A stretch of DNA of 64,000 nt from Prevotella sp. UBA4217 (GTDB taxonomy: Bacteria > Bacteroidota > Bacteroidia > Bacteroidales > Bacteroidaceae). Positions 47,105-54,695 of the stretch are shown here, piece by piece. Below the pieces are notes generated by a model. It was given only the letters and a program-made list of their open reading frames with translations. It did no database searches and had not been told where the DNA came from. Numbering within the stretch: position 1 is the stretch's first letter; every line of letters begins with the position of its first letter. Made by a program: the position numbers and the translations under genes. The stretch spans positions 547 to 64,546 of the forward strand of contig DFTH01000014.1 in the NCBI GenBank assembly GCA_002379425.1, given 5' to 3'.

Positions 47105-48222
47105 GATTGAAACTATACAAAGGACTATCCCTCATCATGCTACTGGCCCTCTGTGCTTGTGGAGGATGCCATAGCCAGAGGAGATCGGGTGCGCTGGCAG
47201 AGGGAGCAGACTCCCTCGTCGCCGTCTCGCCCAAGTATGCCACAGGCTTCACTGTCAGGGATACGGCTGGTATCCGCCTGGTGGATGTGGGCGGCAACGA
47301 CCATTTCGCACTCGTCGCCTCAGAGGCAGTGACGGTGCCCGAAGGCTATACAAAGGTGGTAGTGCCCATCCGCAGTACGATCTGCATGACGGCCTTGCAA
47401 CTGTCGAACTTCACCGCGCTCAATGCCCATGACGTGGTGAAAGGGCTGACAGGCACGAAAAACCTATACAATCAGGATATCCTCCAACGCGTGAAGGACG
47501 GTCGCATCGTGAAGATCGGCATGGAGGGGAATTTCGACACGGAGATGGTTCTGGCGGCCAATCCCGACGTGATCTTCATCTCGCCCTTCAAGCGCGGCGG
47601 CTACGAGCCTATCAAGGAGACGGGCATCACACTGGTGCCCCACCTCGGCTATAAGGAACTCGACCCGCTGGGACAAGCCGAATGGATCAAGTTCGTAGGC
47701 ATGTTCATCGGCAAGGAACGGGAAGCCAACGAACTGTTTGCGAACATCGAACAGCGCTATAACGATATCAAGCAGTTGGCCAACAAGGCCGGACAACGGC
47801 CCAAAGTGTTCAGCGGCGAGATGCACAGTGGCACCTGGCACGCCGTAGGCGGCAAGAACTACCTGGCGCAGATCTTCCGCGATGCAGGAGCCGACTACGT
47901 GATCAGCGATGACGAGACGGCCGGCGAGAACCTGGAGTTTGAGAAGATGTACGCCCTCGCTGCCAAGGCCGACTACTGGCGCATCCTGAACAGTTACCCC
48001 GGGGAGTTCTCCTACGAGGCCCTGAAAGCCTCTGAACCACGCAACGAACTCTTCCAGGCCTTCAAGCAACGGAAGGTGATCTACTGTAACATGAAGGAAA
48101 CGCCCTACTACGAGATATCTCCCGTGAAGCCAGATGTGCTGCTGAAGGACTTCGTGGCCATCTTCCATCCAGAACTGGTGGAGCACGACTATCAGCCCAC
48201 CTTCTACCACCTACTGAGATAA
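47101..48222 (+). CDS. ABC transporter substrate-binding lipoprotein, BtuF-like, paralogue 2
   Basis: The protein has 373 residues. The signal peptide ends LCAC (Cys20). Binding-protein motifs include STICMTALQLSNFTALNA, ANPDVIFISPFKRGGYE, DPLGQAEWIKFVGMFIGKE and FSGEMHSGTWHAVGGKNYLAQIFRDAG. This copy has more conserved family signatures than paralogue 1. Two binding proteins in tandem before one permease is unusual. They may bind different corrinoids, or one may bind cobinamide. Confidence 0.87.
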   Translation: MRLKLYKGLSLIMLLALCACGGCHSQRRSGALAEGADSLVAVSPKYATGFTVRDTAGIRLVDVGGNDHFALVASEAVTVPEGYTKVVVPIRSTICMTALQLSNFTALNAHDVVKGLTGTKNLYNQDILQRVKDGRIVKIGMEGNFDTEMVLAANPDVIFISPFKRGGYEPIKETGITLVPHLGYKELDPLGQAEWIKFVGMFIGKEREANELFANIEQRYNDIKQLANKAGQRPKVFSGEMHSGTWHAVGGKNYLAQIFRDAGADYVISDDETAGENLEFEKMYALAAKADYWRILNSYPGEFSYEALKASEPRNELFQAFKQRKVIYCNMKETPYYEISPVKPDVLLKDFVAIFHPELVEHDYQPTFYHLLR

Positions 48223-48223
48223 G

Positions 48224-49258
48224 ATGAGAAAGACATTGCCCCTGATAATCCTGCTGCTGATGGTGATCGTCGCCCTGATGATTGCCAATCTGCTGATTGG
48301 CTCCGTCAGCATCCCCATCGTAGAGACATGTAGAATCCTTGTGGGAGACAGTGATCACGAGATCTGGTCGAACATCATCTTCCAGTCGCGCCTGCCCCAG
48401 ACATTGACGGCCATCGTTGCTGGAGCCGGACTGGCCGTGAGCGGTCTGCAGATGCAGACGGTATTCCGCAATCCGCTGGCAGGACCCTCCGTATTAGGTA
48501 TCTCCAACGGTTCCGCCCTGGGTGTCGCCTTCGTCGTACTGCTCTCTGGCCGGATCGGCGGTGTGGCACTGAGCCGTCTGGGCTATCTGGGTGATGCGGC
48601 GATGTCCGTTGCCGCCATCATCGGGGCCCTGGCCGTGATGATGCTCATCGTATGGATCTCTCAGAAGGTGAAGGGTAATGTCACTTTATTAATTATTGGC
48701 GTCATGATCGGCTACCTGGCCAACGCCATCATCGGTGTACTGAAGTTCCTGTCGCCCGAGGAGGATGTGAAGGCCTTCGTGGTGTGGGGACTGGGCTCCT
48801 TCTCGAGAGTCTCTGGCGATGAAATGGCACTTTTCGTCATTCTGATGTGCATACTGCTGCCCCTGAGTTGCCTGCTGGTAAAGTCGATGAACCTCCTGTT
48901 GCTGGGCGACCGCTATGCGGCCAACCTCGGCCTGAACATCCCTCGTGCGCGGCTGTTGGTGATCCTGAGTTCAGGCATACTGGTGGCGATCGTCACGGCC
49001 TACTGCGGCCCCATCATGTTCATCGGACTGGCTGTGCCCCACCTGGCGCGCGCCATCTTCCGCACCAGCGACCACCGTGTGCTGATGCCCGCCACGATGC
49101 TCTGCGGGGCAGCCCTGGCACTGGTGTGCAACCTCATCGCACGCATGCCTGGTTTCGAGGGCGCACTGCCCGTCAACTCCGTCACCGCTCTCGTGGGAGC
49201 GCCCGTCATCGCTGCCGTTCTATTCCGCCGCCGCAAGGATGAAGTCGGGGATTATTAA
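48224..49258 (+). CDS. btuC: FecCD-family ABC permease, probable BtuC
   Basis: The protein has 344 residues and about ten helices. The family motifs SRLPQTLTAIVAGAGLAVSGLQMQTVFRNPLAGPSVLGISNG (about 52-95) and FIGLAVPHLARAIFRTSDHR (about 267-286, the ATPase-coupling loop) are intact. No ATPase gene follows; the next sequence is an Rpn relic on the other strand. The ATPase at 33071 is the best candidate partner. Confidence 0.92.
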   Translation: MRKTLPLIILLLMVIVALMIANLLIGSVSIPIVETCRILVGDSDHEIWSNIIFQSRLPQTLTAIVAGAGLAVSGLQMQTVFRNPLAGPSVLGISNGSALGVAFVVLLSGRIGGVALSRLGYLGDAAMSVAAIIGALAVMMLIVWISQKVKGNVTLLIIGVMIGYLANAIIGVLKFLSPEEDVKAFVVWGLGSFSRVSGDEMALFVILMCILLPLSCLLVKSMNLLLLGDRYAANLGLNIPRARLLVILSSGILVAIVTAYCGPIMFIGLAVPHLARAIFRTSDHRVLMPATMLCGAALALVCNLIARMPGFEGALPVNSVTALVGAPVIAAVLFRRRKDEVGDY

Positions 49259-49273
49259 AGCGCCTCAATCTCT

Positions 49274-49321
49274 TTAGTACTTCTTGCTGGCCACGTAACG
49301 CTCGCTGATTTCCACTTCCAT
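49274..49321 (-). pseudogene. Internally deleted Rpn transposase (15 codons left)
   Basis: ATG at 49321 gives MEVEISERYVASKKY and a stop at 49276-49274. It keeps the start and RBS-like AAAGGAGAAAAG of an Rpn gene but no domain. Confidence 0.8.
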
Positions 49322-49363
49322 CGCCTTTTCTCCTTTCACTTTTTTGTCCTCATGCTCCGCTTG

Positions 49364-49412
49364 CAAAGATACGACAAGTTTTCCATTCCGCCAAATAATT
49401 CACGGAAAACTT
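49364..49412 (-). promoter_or_regulatory. Inverted repeat plus -7 element of Rpn relic copy 2
   Basis: On the minus strand AAGTTTTCC (49412-49404), GGAAAACTT (49384-49376) and TATCTTTG (49371-49364) keep the exact spacing seen at 1984-2032. The promoter now points at the end of btuC. Confidence 0.65.
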
Positions 49413-49445
49413 GCAATGCCAGCAGGACTCCCACCCACTAAACAA

Positions 49446-49478
49446 GAGAGTGCCACCCCATCACAGGGCGGCACCCTC
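49446..49478 (-). terminator. Hairpin terminator in Rpn relic copy 2
   Basis: The arms GAGAGTGCCACCC (49446-49458) and GGGCGGCACCCTC (49466-49478) pair with two G-U-type positions. On the minus strand TTGTTT follows. It would end the GT2 transcript. Confidence 0.75.
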
Positions 49479-49521
49479 CACTAGTCTAATACTATGTGTT
49501 CATCATGGGGCAATTGCTAAG

Positions 49522-50283
49522 TCACTGAAGATATTTTGATATTCCATTCTGGCACCATGTCGAGCACCGTGCTATCGTGTCACGCTGTATGTCATAGTTG
49601 CGTGACTTGCTGTCCATGGAAGGCGCTTCATGATAGATATGCCTGACGATGCCTCCAAACTTCAGCCGACGTTCCTTGACACCGCGATGGAGCAGTCGGT
49701 AAACCATCTCCCTGTCCTCGTGTCCCCATCCTGTAATGTCTTCGTTATAGCCGTTAATGGCGATGAAGTCGTCTCGCCAGAAAGCGAGGTTGCACCCGCG
49801 CACATGCCGTTCGGAGAACTTCGGTTCAACTGCGGCTACCATCTTTCTAAGCCATCTCGAGCGGCACAGGTTGACGACATGAGAAAGTCTTACGGCACCA
49901 TTCTCTTGAAACATCACACGTCCACCACACACGAAATAGCCTTTCTCCATGATGTCAACATGGTCCTGAATGAAATGGCGCTCAGGTACAACGTCACCAT
50001 CGATCTCTATGATATAGTCGCCCTTTGCCTTCGCGATTGACTTGTTGAGTATGACGGTTCGTCGGAAGCCGCAATCCTCATGCCAGACGTGATTGACTGG
50101 TACGGGAAAGGCATGTCTGATATGGTCAATAAAGTCCTTCGTGTCAGTGCGCGATCCGTCATCTGCTATAATGACTTCATCAGGCAGCACGGTTTGCAGT
50201 CGCACTCCGTCTAATACTCGTTCCAGGGCTTCAACCCAGTTGTAGGTTGAAATAACCAGAGTAATCCGTGCGTGTCCTTTCAT
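49522..50283 (-). CDS. Glycosyltransferase family 2 with a galactosyltransferase-like C-terminal motif
   Basis: The protein has 253 residues. The GT-A nucleotide-sugar fold is clear: TLVISTYNWVEALERVLDGVRLQ, EVIIADDGSRTDT, and IEIDGDVVPERHF with the metal-binding DGD. The C-terminal GYNEDITGWGHEDREMVYRLL (about 188-208) is the WGxED-type motif of Glyco_transf_7C proteins. It probably adds a hexose to a surface polysaccharide, though no glycan cluster surrounds it. It is somewhat AT-richer than neighbours, and an Rpn relic begins at its stop codon, as for the CotH gene. Confidence 0.9.
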   Translation of the reverse strand: MKGHARITLVISTYNWVEALERVLDGVRLQTVLPDEVIIADDGSRTDTKDFIDHIRHAFPVPVNHVWHEDCGFRRTVILNKSIAKAKGDYIIEIDGDVVPERHFIQDHVDIMEKGYFVCGGRVMFQENGAVRLSHVVNLCRSRWLRKMVAAVEPKFSERHVRGCNLAFWRDDFIAINGYNEDITGWGHEDREMVYRLLHRGVKERRLKFGGIVRHIYHEAPSMDSKSRNYDIQRDTIARCSTWCQNGISKYLQ

Positions 50284-50343
50284 TGGTGGGTTAATAGTAC
50301 GCCAAAGAATATCTGAGCCCCCTGTAGTAATTTACATCTCCGT

Positions 50344-50442
50344 CTATATGGTTATAGGAACTTCCCCATTTTCATTCCCCTCTACAGAACCAGAACATGC
50401 ACAGAACATACCAAGGCAAAGTACAAAATAAATCTTTTTCAT
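50344..50442 (-). pseudogene. Small lipoprotein-like fragment (32 codons)
   Basis: ATG at 50442 gives MKKIYFVLCLGMFCACSGS, a signal peptide with a perfect-looking lipobox (FCAC), but the frame stops after 13 more residues. It could be a truncated lipoprotein gene or a very small real lipoprotein. It lies upstream of the GT2 gene on the same strand. Confidence 0.45.
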
Positions 50443-50526
50443 AACTCATGTTTTTAGAAATCCTCTTTACTTATTAAACCCGTTATTGCCAAAACTTTGC
50501 ATTAAAACAAGAACAATTATGTTTTA

Positions 50527-50745
50527 TTAACCAATAGTGATATATTCTCTATAGTAATAGGTGGCAGAGAAGGGTATGAGGCGGAGTTCATATTCGCCTG
50601 AGAGCGCTGAGGGCAGTACAGTCTGGGTCTGTGCAGAATAGACAACGGTAGTATAAACAGTATCACCGTCCTCATCTTTGATATTAAGGACATAATCTGG
50701 ATGACCAGTCAATAGCATCCAAGCCTTAGTATAGCAAAATTGCAC
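50527..50745 (-). pseudogene. Truncated gene fragment, DUF3244-like C-terminal beta-sandwich
   Basis: An open stretch of 72 codons ends LSGEYELRLIPFSATYYYREYITIG. The part YVLNIKDEDGDTVYTTVVYSAQTQTVLP alternates like the C-terminal strands of small secreted DUF3244/SusF-like Bacteroidota domains. There is no signal peptide, and its 5' end runs into the tandem palindromes before the AAA gene. It looks like a gene cut off by arrival of the ATPase cassette. The family call is weak. Confidence 0.45.
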
Positions 50746-50788
50746 TACTTTAGTGCATTTTTCTTAAAATTTTGCACTACTTTAGTGC
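50741..50788 (+). promoter_or_regulatory. Tandem 17-bp palindromes (candidate operators) before the AAA ATPase gene
   Basis: TGCACTACTTTAGTGCA occurs at 50741-50757 and exactly again at 50773-50789, each with flanking TTTT-rich sequence. The arms TGCACTA/TAGTGCA pair perfectly around CTT. The centres are 32 bp apart (three helical turns), and the second copy ends 7 bp before the -7 element, where a bound protein would block transcription. Confidence 0.75.
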
Positions 50789-50796
50789 ATTTTTAG

Positions 50797-50804
50797 TATC
50801 TTTG
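50797..50804 (+). promoter_or_regulatory. Promoter -7 element for the AAA ATPase gene
   Basis: TATCTTTG, 26 bp before the ATG at 50831. Confidence 0.7.
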
Positions 50805-50830
50805 CACCGCAAACGGTAAAGACAAAGCGT

Positions 50831-52003
50831 ATGGATATAGCACTTGTTGAGTTTATGGAAGTACAGTTGAAGCAGACCACCTCAACATTCCACAGGTATA
50901 TGTACGGACAGATAAGTTGGGAGTCGCGCATGTTCGGGCTGGTAGGCCCGCGTGGCGTTGGGAAGTCCACACTGATACTCCAGTACATCAAGGAGCATCG
51001 GGAGCAGCAGCGCATGCTGTATGTGGCTGCCGACCACCTGTATTTCTCATCGCATACGCTGGCAGAGACGGTCGATGAGTTTGTGAAGGAAGGGGGTGAA
51101 CATATCTTCATCGATGAAATCCATAAATACGAGGACTGGTCGAGGGAACTGAAACAGATTTACGACTCATACCCCAGCCTGAAAGTAGGCTTCACAGGAT
51201 CGTCGGTGCTCGACATCTATAAGGGGTTTGCCGACCTGAGCCGGCGGGCCCCAGTGTTCATGATGCAGGGACTCAGTTTCAGGGAATACCTGATGCTGCG
51301 CCACAATATCGCGACACCAGTCTATACCCTGAGCGACATCCTCGCCCAGAAGGCGGTGTTGGAGGGCGTAGAGCATCCCCTGCCACTATTCAGGGATTAT
51401 CTCCAGAAAGGCTACTACCCCTTCTCTGACGACAATGACTTTGAGATGCGTCTGAGGCAGGTCGTCAACCAGACGATGGAGGTTGACATCCCCCAGTATG
51501 CCAATATGACGGCCTCTACAGGCCGCAAGTTGAAGAAGTTGCTGGCTGTCATTGCCAAGAGCGTACCATTCAAGCCTGTAATGGATTCCCTGTCAACTGT
51601 TATTGGGGTCAGCAGAAATGCACTGCCCGACTACTTCCTCTACATGGAGCAGGCTGGCATGATAGGCCAGTTGCGCGATGACACAGGCGGCATCCGTGGC
51701 ATCGGCAAAGTGGAGAAGGTATATCTCGACAATACGAGCCTCGCCTATCTGTTAGGCAATGAGGCAGCGGACATCGGCAACATCCGAGAGACGTTCTTCT
51801 TTAACCAGATGCGAGTAACACAGGATGTCATCAGTTCACGTATCAGTGATTTTGAGATTGACGGCAAGACCTTTGAGGTCGGTGGCAGAAGGAAGGGCAA
51901 GAAGCAAATCTCCGATGCCGCGGAGGGTTACGTGGTCAGGGATGACATCGAGATAGGCTCCAGCAACATCATCCCCCTTTGGGCGTTTGGGCTGACCTAT
52001 TAA
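50831..52003 (+). CDS. AAA ATPase with DUF4143-like C-terminal domain
   Basis: The protein has 390 residues. Walker A is GPRGVGKST (39-47), Walker B HIFIDEIHKY (about 88-97), and a sensor-like FTGSS follows. The middle contains a winged-helix-like region (LKKLLAVIAKSVPFKPVMDSLSTVIG). The C-terminus has DFEIDGKTFEVGGRRKGKKQI, the D-x(n)-E-x-G...K arrangement of the nuclease-like domain of the AAA_14/DUF4143 family. These proteins are very common in Bacteroidota, often mobile, and of unknown job. Tandem palindromes precede it. Confidence 0.88.
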   Translation: MDIALVEFMEVQLKQTTSTFHRYMYGQISWESRMFGLVGPRGVGKSTLILQYIKEHREQQRMLYVAADHLYFSSHTLAETVDEFVKEGGEHIFIDEIHKYEDWSRELKQIYDSYPSLKVGFTGSSVLDIYKGFADLSRRAPVFMMQGLSFREYLMLRHNIATPVYTLSDILAQKAVLEGVEHPLPLFRDYLQKGYYPFSDDNDFEMRLRQVVNQTMEVDIPQYANMTASTGRKLKKLLAVIAKSVPFKPVMDSLSTVIGVSRNALPDYFLYMEQAGMIGQLRDDTGGIRGIGKVEKVYLDNTSLAYLLGNEAADIGNIRETFFFNQMRVTQDVISSRISDFEIDGKTFEVGGRRKGKKQISDAAEGYVVRDDIEIGSSNIIPLWAFGLTY

Positions 52004-52059
52004 ACCGGAAGAACGGTGCGCCACGCGCGCGGGCGCACTCACAGGATTAAGGCTACTAC
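52004..52059. other. Spacer after the AAA gene with GC-rich hairpin
   Basis: GTGCGCC (52016-52022) and GGCGCAC (52032-52038) form a 7-bp stem without a T-run. The repeat array A3 follows. Confidence 0.4.
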
Positions 52060-52290
52060 ACTATGAAAAGGCTCTCTCCTTTCGGAAAAAGAGTTACTTT
52101 TCGCGAAATAAGAGGCTCTTTACGAAAATGAGGAGCCTCTTTACGAACGTGAGGAGCCTCCTCAGTTCCGTAAAGTGCCTTCTCATTCTGGTCCCAGGCC
52201 TTGGGAATTCAGAAAACAGCCTTCCTGTTCAGGAAAAGTGCCTCTCTATGCCGCACCTGACCATTCACCTGACGAAATCTCTACATGCGC
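52060..52290 (+). repeat. Degenerate 21-nt-period array, copy A3
   Basis: About ten units of 19-25 nt run from about 52060, for example aaaacagccttcctgttcagg and aaaagtgcctctctatgccgc (52210-52251). They include the shared TCCCAGGCCTTGGGA (52193-52207). It aligns with copy A2 over about 170 bp and more loosely with A1. Confidence 0.82.
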
Positions 52291-52337
52291 GCACATACGC
52301 CCGCGCATATATTATAGTTGCCATACCCACTTTTTAT

Positions 52338-52415
52338 GTGTCCCACCTGTCCCATCTGTCCCTGGTGGGAACTATCCTTCTTGGACAGATGGGACAGGTG
52401 GGACACTTGTTTTTG
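52338..52415 (+). repeat. Perfect 24-bp inverted repeat with T-run, copy B2
   Basis: Left arm 52338-52361 and right arm 52383-52406 are exact reverse complements over 24 bp around a 21-nt loop. They are built from TGTCCCACC/TGTCCCATC units. TTGTTTTTGG follows, so it can act as a strong terminator for the AAA gene. Copy B1 is at 28121-28177. The GACAACTA motif follows both copies. Confidence 0.88.
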
Positions 52416-52504
52416 GCTTGAGACAACTACTACGCCTGCGCACGCGAAGGGACCACTCTATTCATTTTTGTGAACGGAAAAGCGTAAATTCAAAGATTTA
52501 TTCG

Positions 52505-52512
52505 TATTTTTG
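52505..52512 (+). promoter_or_regulatory. Promoter -7 element for the phosphatase gene
   Basis: TATTTTTG, 30 bp before the ATG at 52543. Confidence 0.65.
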
Positions 52513-52542
52513 CAGTCTGGAACCAATAAAACCAAGCGTATC

Positions 52543-53856
52543 ATGAGACAAGTGTTTATGATTATGGCCGTCGGATGTGCGATGACCATACAGGTGCAGG
52601 CACAGAAGGCACCCGTGTTTGAAACCTCAGCGAAAGACGAGATTGCCGCCAACCACTATCTGGCGGGCAGTAACTACCTGGACTACGACCGCCAGTTGAC
52701 AGACAAGCCACTGACTCCCAGTCCGAAGGGCTACGAGCCTTACTACATGAGCCACTACGGGCGGCACGGCTCGCGCTGGCTGATCTGGAACGGGGAGTAC
52801 TCGCTGCCCATGAACACGCTGAAGGAAGCCCGAGAGGCTGGGAAACTGACTGCTACGGGAGAGGAAACCCTGAAGAAACTGGAAGCCTTCTACCCCACCA
52901 CCGTCAAACGGCTGGGCGACCTGACGACCGTCGGAGAGCGCCAGCACCACGGCATCGGCAAGCGCATGGTGAAGAACTTCCCGGAGATCTTCAAGACAAA
53001 GGACCTGCCTATCGACGCACGCAGTACGGTGGTGACGCGCTGCATCCTCTCGATGGTTGCGGAATGCGAGGAACTGGCGGCCGCCAACCCTACGGCACGC
53101 ATCCACAACGACGTGAGCGAATCGCTACAGTACTACCTGAACCAGCCCTGGGAGGGCATTGTGAAGGAACAGGGCAAGACGGGCGACAAGGAGGACAACG
53201 CCTACAGGCAGAAATACACCCATCCCGAGCGACTGATGAAGGTGCTCTTCAACGATCAAGAGTGGGTATATGACAATGTCAGGGCAGGAGACTTCATGCG
53301 CCGCCTCTTCGACGTGGCCGCCAACATGCAGAGCCATGATACCGACATCGAACTGCTGTCGCTCTTCACCGACGAGGAACTCTACGACCAGTGGCGCATC
53401 CGAAACATCGGCTGGTACCTCGACTACGGTGCCTCGCCCGTCTCTGGCAGTAAGATGCCTTTCAGCCAACTGAACCTGCTAAAGAACATCATCGAAACTG
53501 CCGACACCGTGACGCAGACACAAGCCACGCTGCGCTTCGGACATGAGGTATGCGTGATGCCACTGGCCTGCCTGCTGGAACTCGACAACTGCGGGATGGC
53601 CGTGGAGAACCTCGACGAACTGGATACCTACTGGCGCAACTACCGCATCTTCCCCATGGGATGCAACATACAACTGGTGTTCTACCGGCAGAAGAAGGGG
53701 GGCAATGGAGATGTCCTCGTGAAAGCCCTGCTCAACGAGCGCGAGGCCTACCTGCCCGTCAGTACCGACCAGTGGCCCTATTACAAGTGGCAGGACCTGC
53801 GACAATACTATCTCAACAAAATCGCAGCCTTTGAGAAGGAGGCTGCGAGCAAGTAG
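52543..53856 (+). CDS. Histidine-type phosphatase, MINPP/phytase-like
   Basis: The protein has 437 residues from the ATG at 52543, which starts a signal peptide (MRQVFMIMAVGCAMTIQVQA). The catalytic motif SHYGRHGSRW (70-79; Arg74, His75) and the distal LRFGHEV, with an HE acid pair as in multiple inositol polyphosphate phosphatases, place it in branch 2 histidine phosphatases. The helical insert between them is long. It probably dephosphorylates phytate in the periplasm; related Bacteroides enzymes do so. It is convergent with the DUF3108 gene 17 bp away. Confidence 0.9.
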   Translation: MRQVFMIMAVGCAMTIQVQAQKAPVFETSAKDEIAANHYLAGSNYLDYDRQLTDKPLTPSPKGYEPYYMSHYGRHGSRWLIWNGEYSLPMNTLKEAREAGKLTATGEETLKKLEAFYPTTVKRLGDLTTVGERQHHGIGKRMVKNFPEIFKTKDLPIDARSTVVTRCILSMVAECEELAAANPTARIHNDVSESLQYYLNQPWEGIVKEQGKTGDKEDNAYRQKYTHPERLMKVLFNDQEWVYDNVRAGDFMRRLFDVAANMQSHDTDIELLSLFTDEELYDQWRIRNIGWYLDYGASPVSGSKMPFSQLNLLKNIIETADTVTQTQATLRFGHEVCVMPLACLLELDNCGMAVENLDELDTYWRNYRIFPMGCNIQLVFYRQKKGGNGDVLVKALLNEREAYLPVSTDQWPYYKWQDLRQYYLNKIAAFEKEAASK

Positions 53857-53873
53857 GGTCTGGGGGCGAAGGC

Positions 53874-54695
53874 TTAATTGATCTTCGCCGTCATCGGACT
53901 CCTTACACCCTTATAGTTCTTCAGGTACGCCTTGGCCGATCCGAAACTCAGGAACAGGTCGAGGCGTACTGGTATGTGGTTCTGGTCGTCGGTGACGTAG
54001 AAACGGATCAGTTCGCGGCTCTTCTTGTCGCCGTCGTCCCACTCATAGAACGAGAATACCAGACAGCGGAACTTCTCCTTGGTGTCGCTCACTTTGAAGT
54101 TCTCCTTTCCCCTGAACTCCAGCCAGGAATTGCTCAGATTGCGGGCATCACTGATGGGCATGGGCACGATATCGCCCTTCTTCATCTTCGACGCATCGAA
54201 ATTACGGGCACGCAGGAAGATGGACATCATATCGTAGATGCACGCCCTGTAGCCCGAGGTCTTCCAGTGCTCCTCGCCGTCGGCATCAATGCGATGCTTC
54301 CTCAGTTTGCTATGGCCGTTGGGATAACTGTACCATATCTCATCCACATAGTAGCGGCTTCCCTCGCGCGCGCCCTTGCGGAAGTAGAGGGGTGAGAGGT
54401 CGGTATTGCAGTACGACAGCAGTGTATCGCGCATCATGAAATACTTGTCGAGCCTGTCATTGCCGCGCGTGATAAGATAGGACTTCCAGGCGTCCTTCCC
54501 CTCAAACTTCGTCATCCTCGTGTCCATGGTGGCCGATCCCACCTTCATCCAGATAAACTTCCAGTTGAAGTAGAGGTCGTAGTTAAGCGACTCACCCGAC
54601 TTGAAAGCGGTGTTCTCGATCCCACACTGCGACTGCGCATGAGATAGCATGGTAAAGCCACAGACAAGGCATACTGTGATTATTATTCTTTTCAT
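53874..54695 (-). CDS. DUF3108 domain-containing secreted protein
   Basis: The protein has 273 residues with a signal peptide (1-20). The DUF3108 pattern is present: FKSGESLNYDLYFNWKFIWMKVGSATM at the start, YFRKGAREGSRYYVDE in the middle and IRFYVTDDQNHIPVRLDLFLSFGSAKAYL at the end. It forms a beta-rich periplasmic fold of unknown function. It overlaps the Big_5 lipoprotein gene by 4 bp, so the two are probably made together. Confidence 0.88.
   Translation of the reverse strand: MKRIIITVCLVCGFTMLSHAQSQCGIENTAFKSGESLNYDLYFNWKFIWMKVGSATMDTRMTKFEGKDAWKSYLITRGNDRLDKYFMMRDTLLSYCNTDLSPLYFRKGAREGSRYYVDEIWYSYPNGHSKLRKHRIDADGEEHWKTSGYRACIYDMMSIFLRARNFDASKMKKGDIVPMPISDARNLSNSWLEFRGKENFKVSDTKEKFRCLVFSFYEWDDGDKKSRELIRFYVTDDQNHIPVRLDLFLSFGSAKAYLKNYKGVRSPMTAKIN

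Larger units (their letters stand above)
49259..49521 (-). mobile_element. Decayed Rpn element, copy 2
   Basis: Read on the minus strand from 49521, this starts directly after the GT2 stop and repeats the cassette of copy 1: AATTGCCCCATGA, hairpin, TAGTGGG, inverted repeat, TATCTTTGCAAGCGGAGCATG. Here a short reading frame follows: the first codons MEVEISERYV are joined to VASKK, a motif from the middle of the full-length gene (codons near 83-91 of the window). The join point shares TACGT, so the body was lost by an internal deletion different from that in copy 1. Confidence 0.8.

Noticed and set aside
52128-52421. 97-codon reading frame across array A3 and inverted repeat B2
   Set aside because: It runs through a perfect hairpin and shares only the array part with the other copies, so it is probably not a gene.
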